Shown: positions 53,199-62,733 of the stretch, piece by piece
Numbering within the stretch: the stretch's first letter is position 1
Layout: each line of letters opens with the position of its first letter
NCBI GenBank assembly: GCA_044225825.1
Contig: JBGAIB010000004.1
Span: 124,001-188,000 of the forward strand
Reading direction: 5' to 3'
Length of the DNA: 64,000 nucleotides
Source of the DNA: Bog-950 sp044225825
GTDB lineage: Bacteria; Bacteroidota; Bacteroidia; Chitinophagales; LD1
Position numbers and translations under genes: made by a program
The notes under the pieces: generated by a model
Told to the model about the DNA's origin: nothing
Databases searched by the model: none
Seen by the model: the letters and a program-made list of their open reading frames with translations, nothing else

Positions 53199-53888
53199 CT
53201 ATAGTATTTTTTTAAGGATGAGGTCAATTAAGATGTTAATTGAATTCATAGAACTCTGGCCTTTCATTTTGCTGTAATCGGTATAAATAATGCGCACGGG
53301 CACTTCCTCGTAACGCAGTCCGGCCCGTTTAATCAGGGTGAGTATCTCGCTTGCATGGCTCATGCGGTTTTCACGCATCTTAATTTTGCCTATGGCGGCA
53401 GCGTTCATGGCCCTGAAACCATTATGTGCATCAGTTAGCCACATGCCTGTAAAGATTCCGTTTACCAGTATAGCTCCTTTGAGAATAATGCGACGGCTTG
53501 GGGGCACTTGGGCTACGTCTTCTTTACGCAGAAAACGGGTTCCCATAGTTACATCGGCGCGTCCTACCAAAATGGGTTCCAGCAAGGCCGGTATCTCCAT
53601 GTAATTATGTTGTCCATCCGCATCAAATGTAATCAGGTACTCGGCCTTCATAACACGGGCATATTCAATACCTGTTTGCAGGGCAGCACCCTGCCCCAGG
53701 TTCACTTCGTGCTTCAGGTAGTGGATAGGTAAACCGGCCAGGGCTTCGCGGGTGGCATCTTTGCTGCAATCATCTATAACCACCACGTTATAGCCGGTTT
53801 CAATAAGCGGCATAACAGTTGTGCGTATAACCTGTCCCTCGTTATAAGAGGGTACAATTACGAAAACCTTTTTCGGATCGAAATTCAT
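53199..53888 (-). CDS. Family 2 glycosyltransferase, polyprenyl-phosphate sugar synthase type
   Basis: A 229-residue GT-A glycosyltransferase. VFVIVPSYNEGQVIRTTV opens the fold; VVIDDCSKDATREAL, LGQGAALQTGIEYA and the DXD-type TFDADGQHN follow, as in DPM1/GtrB enzymes. It lacks the C-terminal membrane helices of GtrB. It would charge polyprenyl phosphate with a sugar on the cytoplasmic face, which the TMTC-like protein downstream could use outside. It is the first gene of its operon. The 155-bp gap to the FGGY kinase contains a 10-bp inverted repeat with one mismatch at 53967-53996. Confidence 0.9.
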   Translation of the reverse strand: MNFDPKKVFVIVPSYNEGQVIRTTVMPLIETGYNVVVIDDCSKDATREALAGLPIHYLKHEVNLGQGAALQTGIEYARVMKAEYLITFDADGQHNYMEIPALLEPILVGRADVTMGTRFLRKEDVAQVPPSRRIILKGAILVNGIFTGMWLTDAHNGFRAMNAAAIGKIKMRENRMSHASEILTLIKRAGLRYEEVPVRIIYTDYSKMKGQSSMNSINILIDLILKKIL

Positions 53889-54044
53889 GGATGCTTACAA
53901 ATATGTCAATTTACCTGAAAAATACTATTTCTACGGTCAATATTTGCCGGTAAACTATAATTTCGAACTGCCTGATACCCATTTTAATCAGGTAGTTTAA
54001 ATGGGGCATTCGTTTAAATTAGCCCCGCTGTAAAATTAGCTGGC

Positions 54045-55616
54045 ATGCACGGTTCCTATATTCTGACTATCGACCTCGGCACTTCGGGTCCCAAGGTGGC
54101 TTTATTTGACCATACCTGTAAATGCATCGGGCACGCTTTTGAAGAAGTGCCGTTATTGCTATACGAAGGAGGAGGAGCAGAACAACGACCATCCGACTGG
54201 TTAAGCGCTATTCGCAATGCATATAAGCAACTGATTGCCTCCACTAAAGTTGATCCTAAGTCTATTGTGGCCATTAACTGCACTGCGCAGTGGAGCGGAA
54301 CGGTGGCTGTAGGGGCAGATGGAAAGGAGTTGATGAATTCGGTGATATGGATGGATACCCGCGGAGCAGAATATGTAAAACAATTAACGCATGGCCCCAT
54401 ACGCGTAGAAGGTTACGGAGTGGGCAAAATATTGAAATGGATACGCTTAACCGGTGGCGGACCTACAAAAAGCGGCAAGGACTCCATTGCGCATATTCTG
54501 TATATACGGGAACGTTTGCCCGAGATATATAAGAAAACGCATAAGTTTTTGGAGCCAAAGGACTATCTGAATCTATGGCTAACCGGCTGCATGGCCTCTT
54601 CATATGATGCTATAACCTTATACTGGATAACAGATAACCGTGATATAAATAACATTACCTACCATGATGGGCTGCTGGCCTTAACCGGCATTGAAAAAGC
54701 CAAATTGCCGGAACTTGTAAAGACCAATAGTGTACTTGGAACGGTTACAAAGGAGATTGCGGCAGAGTTTGGATTAAATCCGGATGTGAAGGTGATATCA
54801 GGAACTCCCGATGTGCATAGTGCTGCAGTTGGGTCAGGTGCACTACGCGATTATGAAGGCCATATGTATATTGGCACCTCCTCATGGTTGGTATGCCATG
54901 TGCCACATAAAAAAACGGATGTATTCCATAATATGGGCACCATTCCTTCGGCCATACCGGGCCGGTATTTAATTGCAAATGAGCAGGAGAGTGCAGGAGC
55001 CTGTTTGAATTTTATAAAGAACAACTTGCTGTATTACAACGATGAATTAAATACAGGTGCTGCTCCTAAGGATTTTTACAAAACCGTTGACAGGATTGTA
55101 GACAAGGTGCCTGCAGGTAGTGATGGTCTGTATTTTCTGCCCTGGCTTTATGGGGAACGCTCACCTATTGATGATCACAGTGTGCGTGGCGGGTTTTACA
55201 ACATGTCGTTAAACCATAACCGTACGCATATGTTACGCTCGGTATTAGAAGGTGTGAGCCTGAACGCAAGGTGGTTGTTGATGTATGTAGAGAAAATGAA
55301 TGCCAAACCTTTTGAGAGTATCAACTTTATAGGAGGTGGCGCAAACTCGGCCGTTTGGAGCCAGATAACGGCAGATATTTTTAATCGGCCTATTAAGCAG
55401 GTAAAAGAACCTTTGATGGCCAATAGCAGGGGAGCGGCTATGCTTGCCTGGATGGCGCTTGGGCATTTTGATATTGATGCTGCTGCCCGGGCTGTAGAGA
55501 TTAACAGGGTGTTTGAGCCAAACAAAGCTAACCGTAACCTGTACGACGAAATGTTCGGCCGGTTTGTGGATGTTTATACACGCAATAAGCCGGTGTATCT
55601 GAAAATGAATCCGTAG
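54045..55616 (+). CDS. FGGY-family carbohydrate kinase (xylulokinase-like)
   Basis: A 523-residue sugar kinase of the ASKHA fold. The phosphate-1 motif LTIDLGTSGPKVALFD (7-22), CTAQWSGTVAV with VIWMDTRGAEYV, GTPDVHSAAVGSGA, and the FGGY-C segment NFIGGGANSAVWSQITADI are present. The closest type is xylulokinase, but the insert around residues 115-150 and lack of sugar genes nearby leave the substrate open. It is followed after three bases by a PLP enzyme gene, so the two form an operon with no clear metabolic link. Confidence 0.87.
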   Translation: MHGSYILTIDLGTSGPKVALFDHTCKCIGHAFEEVPLLLYEGGGAEQRPSDWLSAIRNAYKQLIASTKVDPKSIVAINCTAQWSGTVAVGADGKELMNSVIWMDTRGAEYVKQLTHGPIRVEGYGVGKILKWIRLTGGGPTKSGKDSIAHILYIRERLPEIYKKTHKFLEPKDYLNLWLTGCMASSYDAITLYWITDNRDINNITYHDGLLALTGIEKAKLPELVKTNSVLGTVTKEIAAEFGLNPDVKVISGTPDVHSAAVGSGALRDYEGHMYIGTSSWLVCHVPHKKTDVFHNMGTIPSAIPGRYLIANEQESAGACLNFIKNNLLYYNDELNTGAAPKDFYKTVDRIVDKVPAGSDGLYFLPWLYGERSPIDDHSVRGGFYNMSLNHNRTHMLRSVLEGVSLNARWLLMYVEKMNAKPFESINFIGGGANSAVWSQITADIFNRPIKQVKEPLMANSRGAAMLAWMALGHFDIDAAARAVEINRVFEPNKANRNLYDEMFGRFVDVYTRNKPVYLKMNP

Positions 55617-55619
55617 GGT

Positions 55620-56546
55620 ATGGCTGAAAATCCTTTTCGCGACACCCCTTTGCAACTTTTACACCATCCGCTATTTACGGAGAAGAAGGTAGAAGTATGG
55701 GTGAAGCGGGATGACCTGAACCATCCGCACATACAGGGAAATAAATGGCGCAAGCTGAAATACAACTTGTATGAAGCCCGCCTGAATAATTATAAAACAC
55801 TACTGACTTTTGGTGGTGCGTGGTCTAACCATATTTATAGCACTGCAGCAGCAGGCCGGCTGTTTCATTTTAAAACGATTGGCATTATACGGGGCGAAGA
55901 GCCTGAGGTAAAGAGTGCCACCTTGCAGTTTGCCGAAAGTTGCGGCATGGAATTGTATTACATGGACCGGGCCATGTATCGCGAAAAGGATAAGCCCGAG
56001 AGCATCGAAAGCCTGCGCGTGCAAATTGGCGATTTTTACCATGTACCGGAAGGCGGCACTAATAGGTTGGCGCTGGAAGGAGTTGCCGAGATTATTGACG
56101 AACTGAATATAGACTTCGATTACCTGTGCACAGCATGCGGAACCGGTGGAACACTGGCCGGCCTTGTAAGCGGACTGCAGGGACAAAAGCAGCTGATAGG
56201 TTTTAGCTCATTAAAAGGAGCGGACCAACTTACCCCACGTGTTCATGAACTGGTTGGAGAATTCACCGGTAAAACGTTTTCAAACTTCCGGGTGAATTTC
56301 GACTATCACTTTGGCGGTTATGCAAAAGTGACTAACGACTTGATTGATTTTATTAAGGAGTTTAAAGCCCGGCACGATATACAATTAGATCCGGTGTATA
56401 CCGGTAAAATGTTTTATGGTTTGCTGGATATGATAAGCAAGGATTATTTTAAGCCCGGCTCAAGGATTATTGCGCTGCATACCGGCGGTTTACAAGGGCT
56501 AAAGGGCTATGCGGAGTATTTTGATGCATCTTCCTCACCGGCTTGA
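55620..56546 (+). CDS. PLP-dependent ACC deaminase / D-cysteine desulfhydrase-family enzyme
   Basis: A 308-residue fold-type II PLP enzyme. IQGNKWRKLKYNL (39-50) carries the Schiff-base lysine, most likely K42. TFGGAWSNHIYSTAAAG (near 62-78) is the substrate/PLP loop and CGTGGTLAGLVSG (near 168-180) is the phosphate-binding loop. These fit the ACC deaminase/D-cysteine desulfhydrase family; which substrate is used cannot be told. It is downstream of the FGGY kinase by three bases. Its 3' end overlaps the opposing DUF5522 gene by 40 bp. Confidence 0.9.
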   Translation: MAENPFRDTPLQLLHHPLFTEKKVEVWVKRDDLNHPHIQGNKWRKLKYNLYEARLNNYKTLLTFGGAWSNHIYSTAAAGRLFHFKTIGIIRGEEPEVKSATLQFAESCGMELYYMDRAMYREKDKPESIESLRVQIGDFYHVPEGGTNRLALEGVAEIIDELNIDFDYLCTACGTGGTLAGLVSGLQGQKQLIGFSSLKGADQLTPRVHELVGEFTGKTFSNFRVNFDYHFGGYAKVTNDLIDFIKEFKARHDIQLDPVYTGKMFYGLLDMISKDYFKPGSRIIALHTGGLQGLKGYAEYFDASSSPA

Positions 56547-56704
56547 TCCTCCGGTTTAAGAGCGCAACTGTTTTTGAACGGACAATGCCTGCAGCCGCTG
56601 TTGCAGCAAAAGCCGCGTTCCAGGTGGTATTGCTCGGTAAATACCACAAACCCGTTTGCTTTATCGCGGTAGTAATGCACACCTTCCTGTAGGTTAGAAT
56701 GCAT
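56507..56704 (-). CDS. DUF5522 small Cys-rich protein
   Basis: A 65-residue protein. HYYRDKANGFVVFTEQYHLE and RGFCCNSGCRHCPF match the DUF5522 pattern; four Cys and a His in CCNSGCRHCP suggest a metal site. Function unknown. It begins inside the last 11 bases of purB, in another frame, and ends 40 bp inside the opposing PLP enzyme gene. Despite its size, the dense conserved motif supports it as a real gene, probably cotranscribed with purB. Confidence 0.8.
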   Translation of the reverse strand: MHSNLQEGVHYYRDKANGFVVFTEQYHLERGFCCNSGCRHCPFKNSCALKPEDQAGEEDASKYSA

Positions 56705-58058
56705 CGAAACGTACCCCCGTGTAATTTTGAGGAGTGATTTTCCGTAATTCTTCCTTTATAGCTTCGCTAACATCTAGCGTTTCGATGAACTCGCTAATGC
56801 TTTGGCGGTTGATATGAGCTTGGCCGCGCGTTAACTCTTTTAATTTCTCGTAGGGTTGCGGGTAAGCTTCGCGGCGCAATATCGTTTGTATCGCCTCTGC
56901 TACCACCGCCCAGTTAGCCTCCAGGTCGTTGTTCAGAGCATCGGCATTCAGCAATAATTTCGATAAACCTTTTTCTATTGAACTAAGACTGATCATGGTA
57001 TGCGCTACCGGCACACCAATGTTGCGCAGCACGGTGCTGTCCGTTAGGTCGCGCTGCAGGCGCGAGATAGGCAACTTAGCGGCTAAATGTTCGAACAAAG
57101 CGTTTGCAATGCCCAGGTTGCCCTCGGCATTTTCAAAATCAATGGGGTTAACTTTATGCGGCATAGCACTGGAGCCAACCTCGCCCTTTACTACGCGTTG
57201 CTTAAAGTATTCCATCGAAACATAAGTCCAGATATCACGACAAAGGTCAATTAATATGGTGTTGATGCGCTTGAAAGCATCAAAGTGCGCTGCCAGATTA
57301 TCGTAATGCTCTATTTGTGTGGTAAATTTGCTGCGACGCAAGTGCAGCTTTCTGGCTACAAAATCGTTACCAAAATCAACCCAGTTAATTTTAGGGTAAG
57401 CTACATGGTGAGCATTAAAATTACCAGTAGCACCACCAAATTTGGCATTGTAAGCTATTTGTTCAAACTGCTGCAGTTGGGTTTTTAAGCGTTCTACAAA
57501 TACCATCATTTCCTTTCCAAGCAATGTTGGTGAAGCCGGTTGGCCATGGGTATGTGCCAGCATGGGCACTTCTTTCCATTCTACGGCTAAACCTTCCAAC
57601 GTTGCAATCAGGCGTTTTACAGCAGGGAGATATACTTTTTCGTTAGCATCCTTTAAACTCAGGGGTACCGAGGTATTGTTGATGTCCTGCGAAGTAAGTC
57701 CAAAGTGGATGAACTCCTTCCATTTCTCAAGGCTTAGTTTGTCGAACAATTCCTTTAAGAAATACTCCACGGCCTTTACATCGTGGTTGGTTATTTTTTC
57801 GGTGTCCTTAATTTTCTGCGCATCTGCTTCCGTAAAATTGACCACTGCACCGCGCAGGTTGGCAAAATGTTTTACCGGAAAATCGGCGAGTTGCGGCAAG
57901 GGAATTTCACACAGGGCAATAAAATATTCCACCTCTACATGCACGCGATATTTAATTAAAGCGTATTCCGAAAAGTAGTCGGCCAGTTCGGCTGTTTTGC
58001 TGCGGTAGCGCCCGTCAACAGGCGAAATGGCAGTAAGTGCGGTTAGGTTTTTTGTCAT
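56694..58058 (-). CDS. purB: Adenylosuccinate lyase
   Basis: PurB cleaves SAICAR and adenylosuccinate in purine synthesis. The 454-residue protein starts LTALTAISPVDGRYRSKT and has HFGLTSQDINNTS, HTHGQPASPTLLGKE and the fumarase-superfamily signature GEVGSSAMPHKVNPIDFEN (near 288-306), with Val where many members have Arg after HK. It resembles the E. coli-type PurB. An exact promoter element precedes it by eight bases. The DUF5522 gene begins within its stop region. Confidence 0.95.
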   Translation of the reverse strand: MTKNLTALTAISPVDGRYRSKTAELADYFSEYALIKYRVHVEVEYFIALCEIPLPQLADFPVKHFANLRGAVVNFTEADAQKIKDTEKITNHDVKAVEYFLKELFDKLSLEKWKEFIHFGLTSQDINNTSVPLSLKDANEKVYLPAVKRLIATLEGLAVEWKEVPMLAHTHGQPASPTLLGKEMMVFVERLKTQLQQFEQIAYNAKFGGATGNFNAHHVAYPKINWVDFGNDFVARKLHLRRSKFTTQIEHYDNLAAHFDAFKRINTILIDLCRDIWTYVSMEYFKQRVVKGEVGSSAMPHKVNPIDFENAEGNLGIANALFEHLAAKLPISRLQRDLTDSTVLRNIGVPVAHTMISLSSIEKGLSKLLLNADALNNDLEANWAVVAEAIQTILRREAYPQPYEKLKELTRGQAHINRQSISEFIETLDVSEAIKEELRKITPQNYTGVRFDAF

Positions 58059-58066
58059 TTGCGGCG

Positions 58067-58074
58067 CAAAGATA
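58067..58074 (-). promoter_or_regulatory. TAnnTTTG -7 promoter element for purB
   Basis: On the minus strand TATCTTTG matches the -7 consensus exactly, eight bases upstream of the purB ATG, implying a leader of only a few nucleotides. The remaining gap to 58306 is AT-rich with no gene. Confidence 0.5.
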
Positions 58075-58306
58075 AAAAATACGCGGGTGCCATTTAAATG
58101 TGATAATATTCCGGAAAAAGACCTTCTTCGCAGCGTTTCTCAGTGGTTAGGGGCTGTTTGGGATGGTATTTGCTACGTAACAGTGCGGCGCAGTTTTGCA
58201 GGGCACATGCAACGTTTTTAGCCAATTGTTCGTTATAGCACCATACAGCCCGATTTTTTTTTTACACAGTAAGAATTTTATTTGCGCTTCAATTCCGGGA
58301 TAAAAC

Positions 58307-60694
58307 ATGTCGAAAAACCTCATTATTGTCGAGTCGCCTGCAAAGGCAAAAACCATTAACAAGTTTCTGGGAAAGGACTATGTGGTCACTTCCTGTTACG
58401 GGCATATCCGCGATTTGCCCGATAGCGGTTTGGCTATCGACGTAAAAAATAATTACGAGCCCGACTACGTGGTGAACGACGAGAAAAAAGAGGTAATTAA
58501 AGAACTTAAGAAACTTGCCAAAAGCGCGCAGGAGATCTTCCTGGCAACGGATGAAGACCGCGAAGGTGAAGCCATTTCGTGGCACCTTTGCGATGTATTA
58601 GGTCTGGATCCTAAAAACGCGAAACGTATAACTTATACCGAGGTAACTGAGAAAGCAATTAAAGAAGCAGTAAGCCATCCACGCACTATTAATATGGACC
58701 TGGTGAATGCGCAGCAGGCCCGTCGCGTGCTGGATCGCCTGGTGGGATATGAAATTTCCCCTGTATTATGGCGTAAGGTAAAACCCTCTTTAAGTGCAGG
58801 CCGTGTGCAAAGTGTTGCCGTTCGCCTGATCGTTGAACGCGAGCGCGAAATCCGCGGATTTAAGGCAGTAGCATCTTATAAAATTATTGCCTTCTTTTTG
58901 GTTACAGATGCCAACGGTAAAAAGGTGGCCTTTAAAGCTGAAAAGCCGGAGAACTTCAAAACGGAAAGCGAAGCAGCCGACTTCTTAAATCAGGTGGCTG
59001 ATGCGGAGTTTAAAGTAAAGAGCATTGAAAAGAAGCCGGGTAAGCGTACACCTGCTGCTCCATTTACCACCAGTACGCTGCAGCAGGAAGCTTCGCGTAA
59101 ACTGGGATTCTCAGTAAGCAAAACCATGCTGATAGCACAAAAGCTCTACGAAGCGGGTCATATTACCTATATGCGTACCGATTCAACCAGCCTGAGCGAT
59201 TTAGCGCTGGAAGCATTGCAAACAGAAATCACTTCGCGCTATGGTAAAAACTACCACAAAAAGCGCCAATACAATACCAAGAACGAAAGTGCCCAGGAAG
59301 CGCACGAAGCTATCCGCCCCAGCTACATGAATAACGCAACGGTGGAAGCAGAGAGCGATGAAATGCGTTTGTATGAGCTGATCTGGAAACGCACCATGGC
59401 CAGCCAGATGGCAGATGCAGAAATTGAGAAAACAGTAATTGACATTATTAATGACAAGAACAACGGATCGCTGCGTGCTACAGCCGAGGTTATCTTGTTT
59501 GAAGGTTTTTTGAAGGTTTACAATGAAGGGGTTGATGAAGATGCCGAAGGTGACGAAGAAGCAGAAGCCCTGATACCGCCGGTAAAAGAAGGCCAGATAC
59601 TAGGCCTGCGTGAAATGACCGCTACAGAGCGTTTTACCAAACCTAGTCCCCGTTATACGGAAGCAAGCCTGGTTAAGAAATTGGAAGAACTTGGCATTGG
59701 CCGTCCTTCTACGTATGCGCCTACTATCAGCACCATTCAAAAGCGTAATTACGTTGTAAAAGAAACCCGCGAAGGTGTTGAACGCAAATACAAACAATAC
59801 ACACTTAAGGGGGGTGTTGTGGAGATGGCGGAAAAGACGGAGATAGTTGGCGCTGAAAAGGCCAAACTCTTCCCTACCGATATCGGTGCGTTGGTTACTG
59901 ACTTTTTGCTGGAGAACTTTAAGGATATCATGGACTTTAACTTTACCGCCGATATCGAAGGACAGTTCGACCGTATTGCGGATGGTAAAATTGAATGGCA
60001 CCAGATGATAGATAAGTTTTACAAGCCATTCCACGAAACGGTAGAAACAACCACCAAGGAAAGCAAACGTGCCAGCGGAGAACGCTACCTTGGTGAAGAG
60101 CCGGGCACCGGCGAACCGGTAATAGCCCGGATGGGACGCTTTGGACCGATGGTGCAAATTGGCAAAACCGAAGAAGTTGAAGAGCCCCAGCCAAAAGGCA
60201 AAAAGAAAGGAAAGGCCAGCGAGGACCCTAATAAGAAAAAACCACGCTATGCAAAATTGCGCCCGCAGCAGAGTATAGAAACCATTACCCTGGATGAAGC
60301 CATGGAACTGTTTAAGCTGCCCCGCACCCTTGGCGAACTGGATGCCAAGGTGGTGAAGGCCAGCATTGGCCGATTTGGTCCTTATATTCAGTTCGATAAG
60401 ATATTTGTATCTATCCCCAAAGATAAAGATCCTTATACGATTACTTTTGAGGACGCTGTAACGCTGATACGTGAGAAAGAGATAGCAAATGCCAATAAGC
60501 TCATTCATAACTTCGAACAGGAAGGTATCCAGGTTCTAAACGGCAGGTATGGTCCTTATATCAAAAAGGGTAAAGACAATTACAAGATCCCTAAAGATAA
60601 AAGTGCTGAACACCTCACCATTGAAGAAGTAATGATGATCATCGGTGAAGCAGGCCCCACCAAAAAGACCAGGAACTTCCGTAAGAAGAAGTAA
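58307..60694 (+). CDS. topA: DNA topoisomerase I
   Basis: A 795-residue type IA topoisomerase that relaxes negative supercoils. The Toprim domain starts LIIVESPAKAKTINKFLG and has ATDEDREGEAISWHL. The catalytic tyrosine is Y288 in GHITYMRTDST. SAQEAHEAIRPS and EELGIGRPSTYAPTIS follow. Zinc-finger CxxC motifs are absent; instead three GRFGPY/GRYGPY-type C-terminal repeats (near 605, 685 and 745) are present, the Bacteroidota form. It overlaps nothing and is followed after one base by the SirB1-like gene. Confidence 0.96.
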   Translation: MSKNLIIVESPAKAKTINKFLGKDYVVTSCYGHIRDLPDSGLAIDVKNNYEPDYVVNDEKKEVIKELKKLAKSAQEIFLATDEDREGEAISWHLCDVLGLDPKNAKRITYTEVTEKAIKEAVSHPRTINMDLVNAQQARRVLDRLVGYEISPVLWRKVKPSLSAGRVQSVAVRLIVEREREIRGFKAVASYKIIAFFLVTDANGKKVAFKAEKPENFKTESEAADFLNQVADAEFKVKSIEKKPGKRTPAAPFTTSTLQQEASRKLGFSVSKTMLIAQKLYEAGHITYMRTDSTSLSDLALEALQTEITSRYGKNYHKKRQYNTKNESAQEAHEAIRPSYMNNATVEAESDEMRLYELIWKRTMASQMADAEIEKTVIDIINDKNNGSLRATAEVILFEGFLKVYNEGVDEDAEGDEEAEALIPPVKEGQILGLREMTATERFTKPSPRYTEASLVKKLEELGIGRPSTYAPTISTIQKRNYVVKETREGVERKYKQYTLKGGVVEMAEKTEIVGAEKAKLFPTDIGALVTDFLLENFKDIMDFNFTADIEGQFDRIADGKIEWHQMIDKFYKPFHETVETTTKESKRASGERYLGEEPGTGEPVIARMGRFGPMVQIGKTEEVEEPQPKGKKKGKASEDPNKKKPRYAKLRPQQSIETITLDEAMELFKLPRTLGELDAKVVKASIGRFGPYIQFDKIFVSIPKDKDPYTITFEDAVTLIREKEIANANKLIHNFEQEGIQVLNGRYGPYIKKGKDNYKIPKDKSAEHLTIEEVMMIIGEAGPTKKTRNFRKKK

Positions 60695-60695
60695 C

Positions 60696-61562
60696 ATGGC
60701 CAATGAAACCGAGATCCAGGCGTTAATTCAACTGTTGGATGATGATGACAGTGAAGTTTTCCGCCACGTGCACGACAAACTAATTAGCCTGGGAACCGAG
60801 GTAATACCGCGGTTAGAGGAAGCCTGGAGCAGTGAATTGAACCCCGCCACACACGAAAGGCTGGAGGAGATCATTCATGAAATTCAGTTCTATTCGCTTG
60901 AAAAGGATTGGACCGAGTGGGTGGAAACTGAAGCAGCCGACCTGCTTACAGGAGCCTGGCTGGTAGCCCGTTATTATTACCCCGAGTTAAAATTGGATGA
61001 CCTTCAAAAGAAGATCCAAAAGTTGCGCCAAACCATTTGGCTGGAACTGAATTATAACCAAACCCCGCTGGAGCAGATCCAGATTTTCAACCAGGTTTTT
61101 TACAATTACCACAACTTCCAGGGGCTTCAAAATTCAGATGACTACCAGGATTATTGCATAAACAATGCACTTGATTCAAGGAAGGGTAATGCGATTTCAG
61201 TAGGGATAATTTACCAGGTGATTGCCAACGATTTAAACCTGCCGGTTTACGGTGTTAATTTAATGCGTCATTACATCCTGAGCTTCTGTAAAAAAACATT
61301 GTTTGAATTTGAAGGCGATAACCGGGAGAAGGATGTAATGTTTTATATCAACCCGGTAAACAAGGGGTCTATCTTTTCGCGCAACGAGATAAAAGATTAC
61401 CTGGATAAATTAAAAGCTGAACATCAGGCATCGAACTTTGTTCCGGCCTCGCCTAAAGAGATTATCCGTGCCTTATTGGTTTACCTGCTGGAAACCGCCA
61501 ATCACAAAAACATAGCACAGCAGAGTACCGACCTGAATAAGATGCTGCGCATGCTTGACTAA
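60696..61562 (+). CDS. SirB1-family transglutaminase-like protein
   Basis: A 288-residue protein with SirB1/transglutaminase-like features: an N-terminal helical part (about 1-100), then a segment with FYNYHNFQGLQNSDDYQDY and KGNAISVGIIYQVIANDLNL, the usual position of the SirB1 core (R-x-G-x-P-x-x-L variants). The active-site Cys of transglutaminases seems missing, as is common in this family. Function unknown. It begins one base after topA's stop, so an upstream start inside topA is unlikely. It converges on the acyl-CoA reductase gene. Confidence 0.8.
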   Translation: MANETEIQALIQLLDDDDSEVFRHVHDKLISLGTEVIPRLEEAWSSELNPATHERLEEIIHEIQFYSLEKDWTEWVETEAADLLTGAWLVARYYYPELKLDDLQKKIQKLRQTIWLELNYNQTPLEQIQIFNQVFYNYHNFQGLQNSDDYQDYCINNALDSRKGNAISVGIIYQVIANDLNLPVYGVNLMRHYILSFCKKTLFEFEGDNREKDVMFYINPVNKGSIFSRNEIKDYLDKLKAEHQASNFVPASPKEIIRALLVYLLETANHKNIAQQSTDLNKMLRMLD

Positions 61563-61565
61563 TAT

Positions 61566-62570
61566 TTACAGACCAAGCAAGAAGGCCATCGTATCTACGC
61601 CATCCGCATAATCGCTTAAGGCGGGGTGTTGCGATTGGCCGAAACTAACGGAGCTTGCAACTTCCCATTTTGCCGGTTCACCCGAAACAATACATTGTAT
61701 TTTATCCTGTTGTTGCCGAAGCTTGCTCTGCAGCACCTGCTCATCGTGCCAGTATTCAATATTCAAAGTGCCGATAGGAGAGGCGATACCCTCGTTTTCA
61801 ACTATCATGATAAACTCGTTGGCCAGGTGGGGGGTATTATTGAGCAACAGAATGGTGCGATTGTAATCGTAATTGTTCATGTATTTAGTATGGTTATGCA
61901 GCCAGGCATAGGCGCTAAAACGGGGGAACAATAACTTTAAATCGTAGCCGGCAGGCACAAACAGCTTACTTACATTCCTGCAGCCGAAACCGAAATACAT
62001 AAAAATGTCATTGGCAAGCTGTTCTAATTGGGTGTCCGACTCCTGCCCATTTAGGACCGCAACCGAGTTACGGTTTTTGCGCAATATTTTAGGGTAATCC
62101 TTAAAGTAGTATTCAAAATAACGATGGGTGTTATCGCTGCCTGTTGCAATTACAGCATCAAAATTGCTCAGGCGGTCCACCACCTGTATCCTTGCTTTGC
62201 CCGGTGGATCAATTTCGCCCAGCAATTCCAAAAGACGCGGAAAGAGCAAATCATCTTTTGACGACAATTTGATTTTGATGTTGACGCCGGCAATGTAGCA
62301 GCAAAGGAAATCGTGGAAACCAACTAAGGGTATGTTGCCGGCCATAATTAGGCCTACAGTTTTGTCAACCTGTTTTAATGGATAACCCTGCAGCCAGGCA
62401 TTTAGCAAGGGAGCAGTTAGCATTTCGCCGGTAATAGCATCCACAGCAGCCTGCACAAAACCCGGTGTAAACCAGGCATTGTATTGCTCGGCGCGCTGCA
62501 TTTTTTCGTTAAAAACCGGATCGGTTTGCAGTTGTTTACCTAACGCCTCCAGTATTCTGATTGCCTCCAT
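61566..62570 (-). CDS. Acyl-CoA reductase (LuxC-like)
   Basis: A 334-residue ALDH-superfamily protein of the acyl-CoA reductase/LuxC family. VGLIMAGNIPLVGFHDFLC is a conserved nucleotide/hinge segment, and YFGFGCRNVSKLFVP places the active-site Cys at C197. It would reduce an acyl-CoA to an aldehyde with NADPH; the substrate is unknown. I take the ATG at MEAIRILEAL; a longer in-frame reading would run into the divergent ddl gene. A promoter element lies upstream. Confidence 0.86.
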   Translation of the reverse strand: MEAIRILEALGKQLQTDPVFNEKMQRAEQYNAWFTPGFVQAAVDAITGEMLTAPLLNAWLQGYPLKQVDKTVGLIMAGNIPLVGFHDFLCCYIAGVNIKIKLSSKDDLLFPRLLELLGEIDPPGKARIQVVDRLSNFDAVIATGSDNTHRYFEYYFKDYPKILRKNRNSVAVLNGQESDTQLEQLANDIFMYFGFGCRNVSKLFVPAGYDLKLLFPRFSAYAWLHNHTKYMNNYDYNRTILLLNNTPHLANEFIMIVENEGIASPIGTLNIEYWHDEQVLQSKLRQQQDKIQCIVSGEPAKWEVASSVSFGQSQHPALSDYADGVDTMAFLLGL

Positions 62571-62589
62571 TGTCCTAAAAATTGAAGCG

Positions 62590-62597
62590 CAAAGGTA
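62590..62597 (-). promoter_or_regulatory. TAnnTTTG -7 promoter element for the acyl-CoA reductase gene
   Basis: TACCTTTG on the minus strand is an exact consensus match 19 bases before the ATG. Confidence 0.5.
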
Positions 62598-62733
62598 AAA
62601 TTGTTGCACTTGTTGAAAATAAGCAGGTTTGCGCATACTGAATCTCGTTTCCTTAGCGTTAGCTACCAGTGTGTAAAACGTATTGAGGCAAACACATTGG
62701 CCCAAAGGAAGTAGCAGCAAATTGAACAGGCTT

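Noticed and set aside
59600..60508. Long minus-strand frame opposite topA
   Set aside because: Antisense shadow of a highly conserved gene; no motif or start signal.
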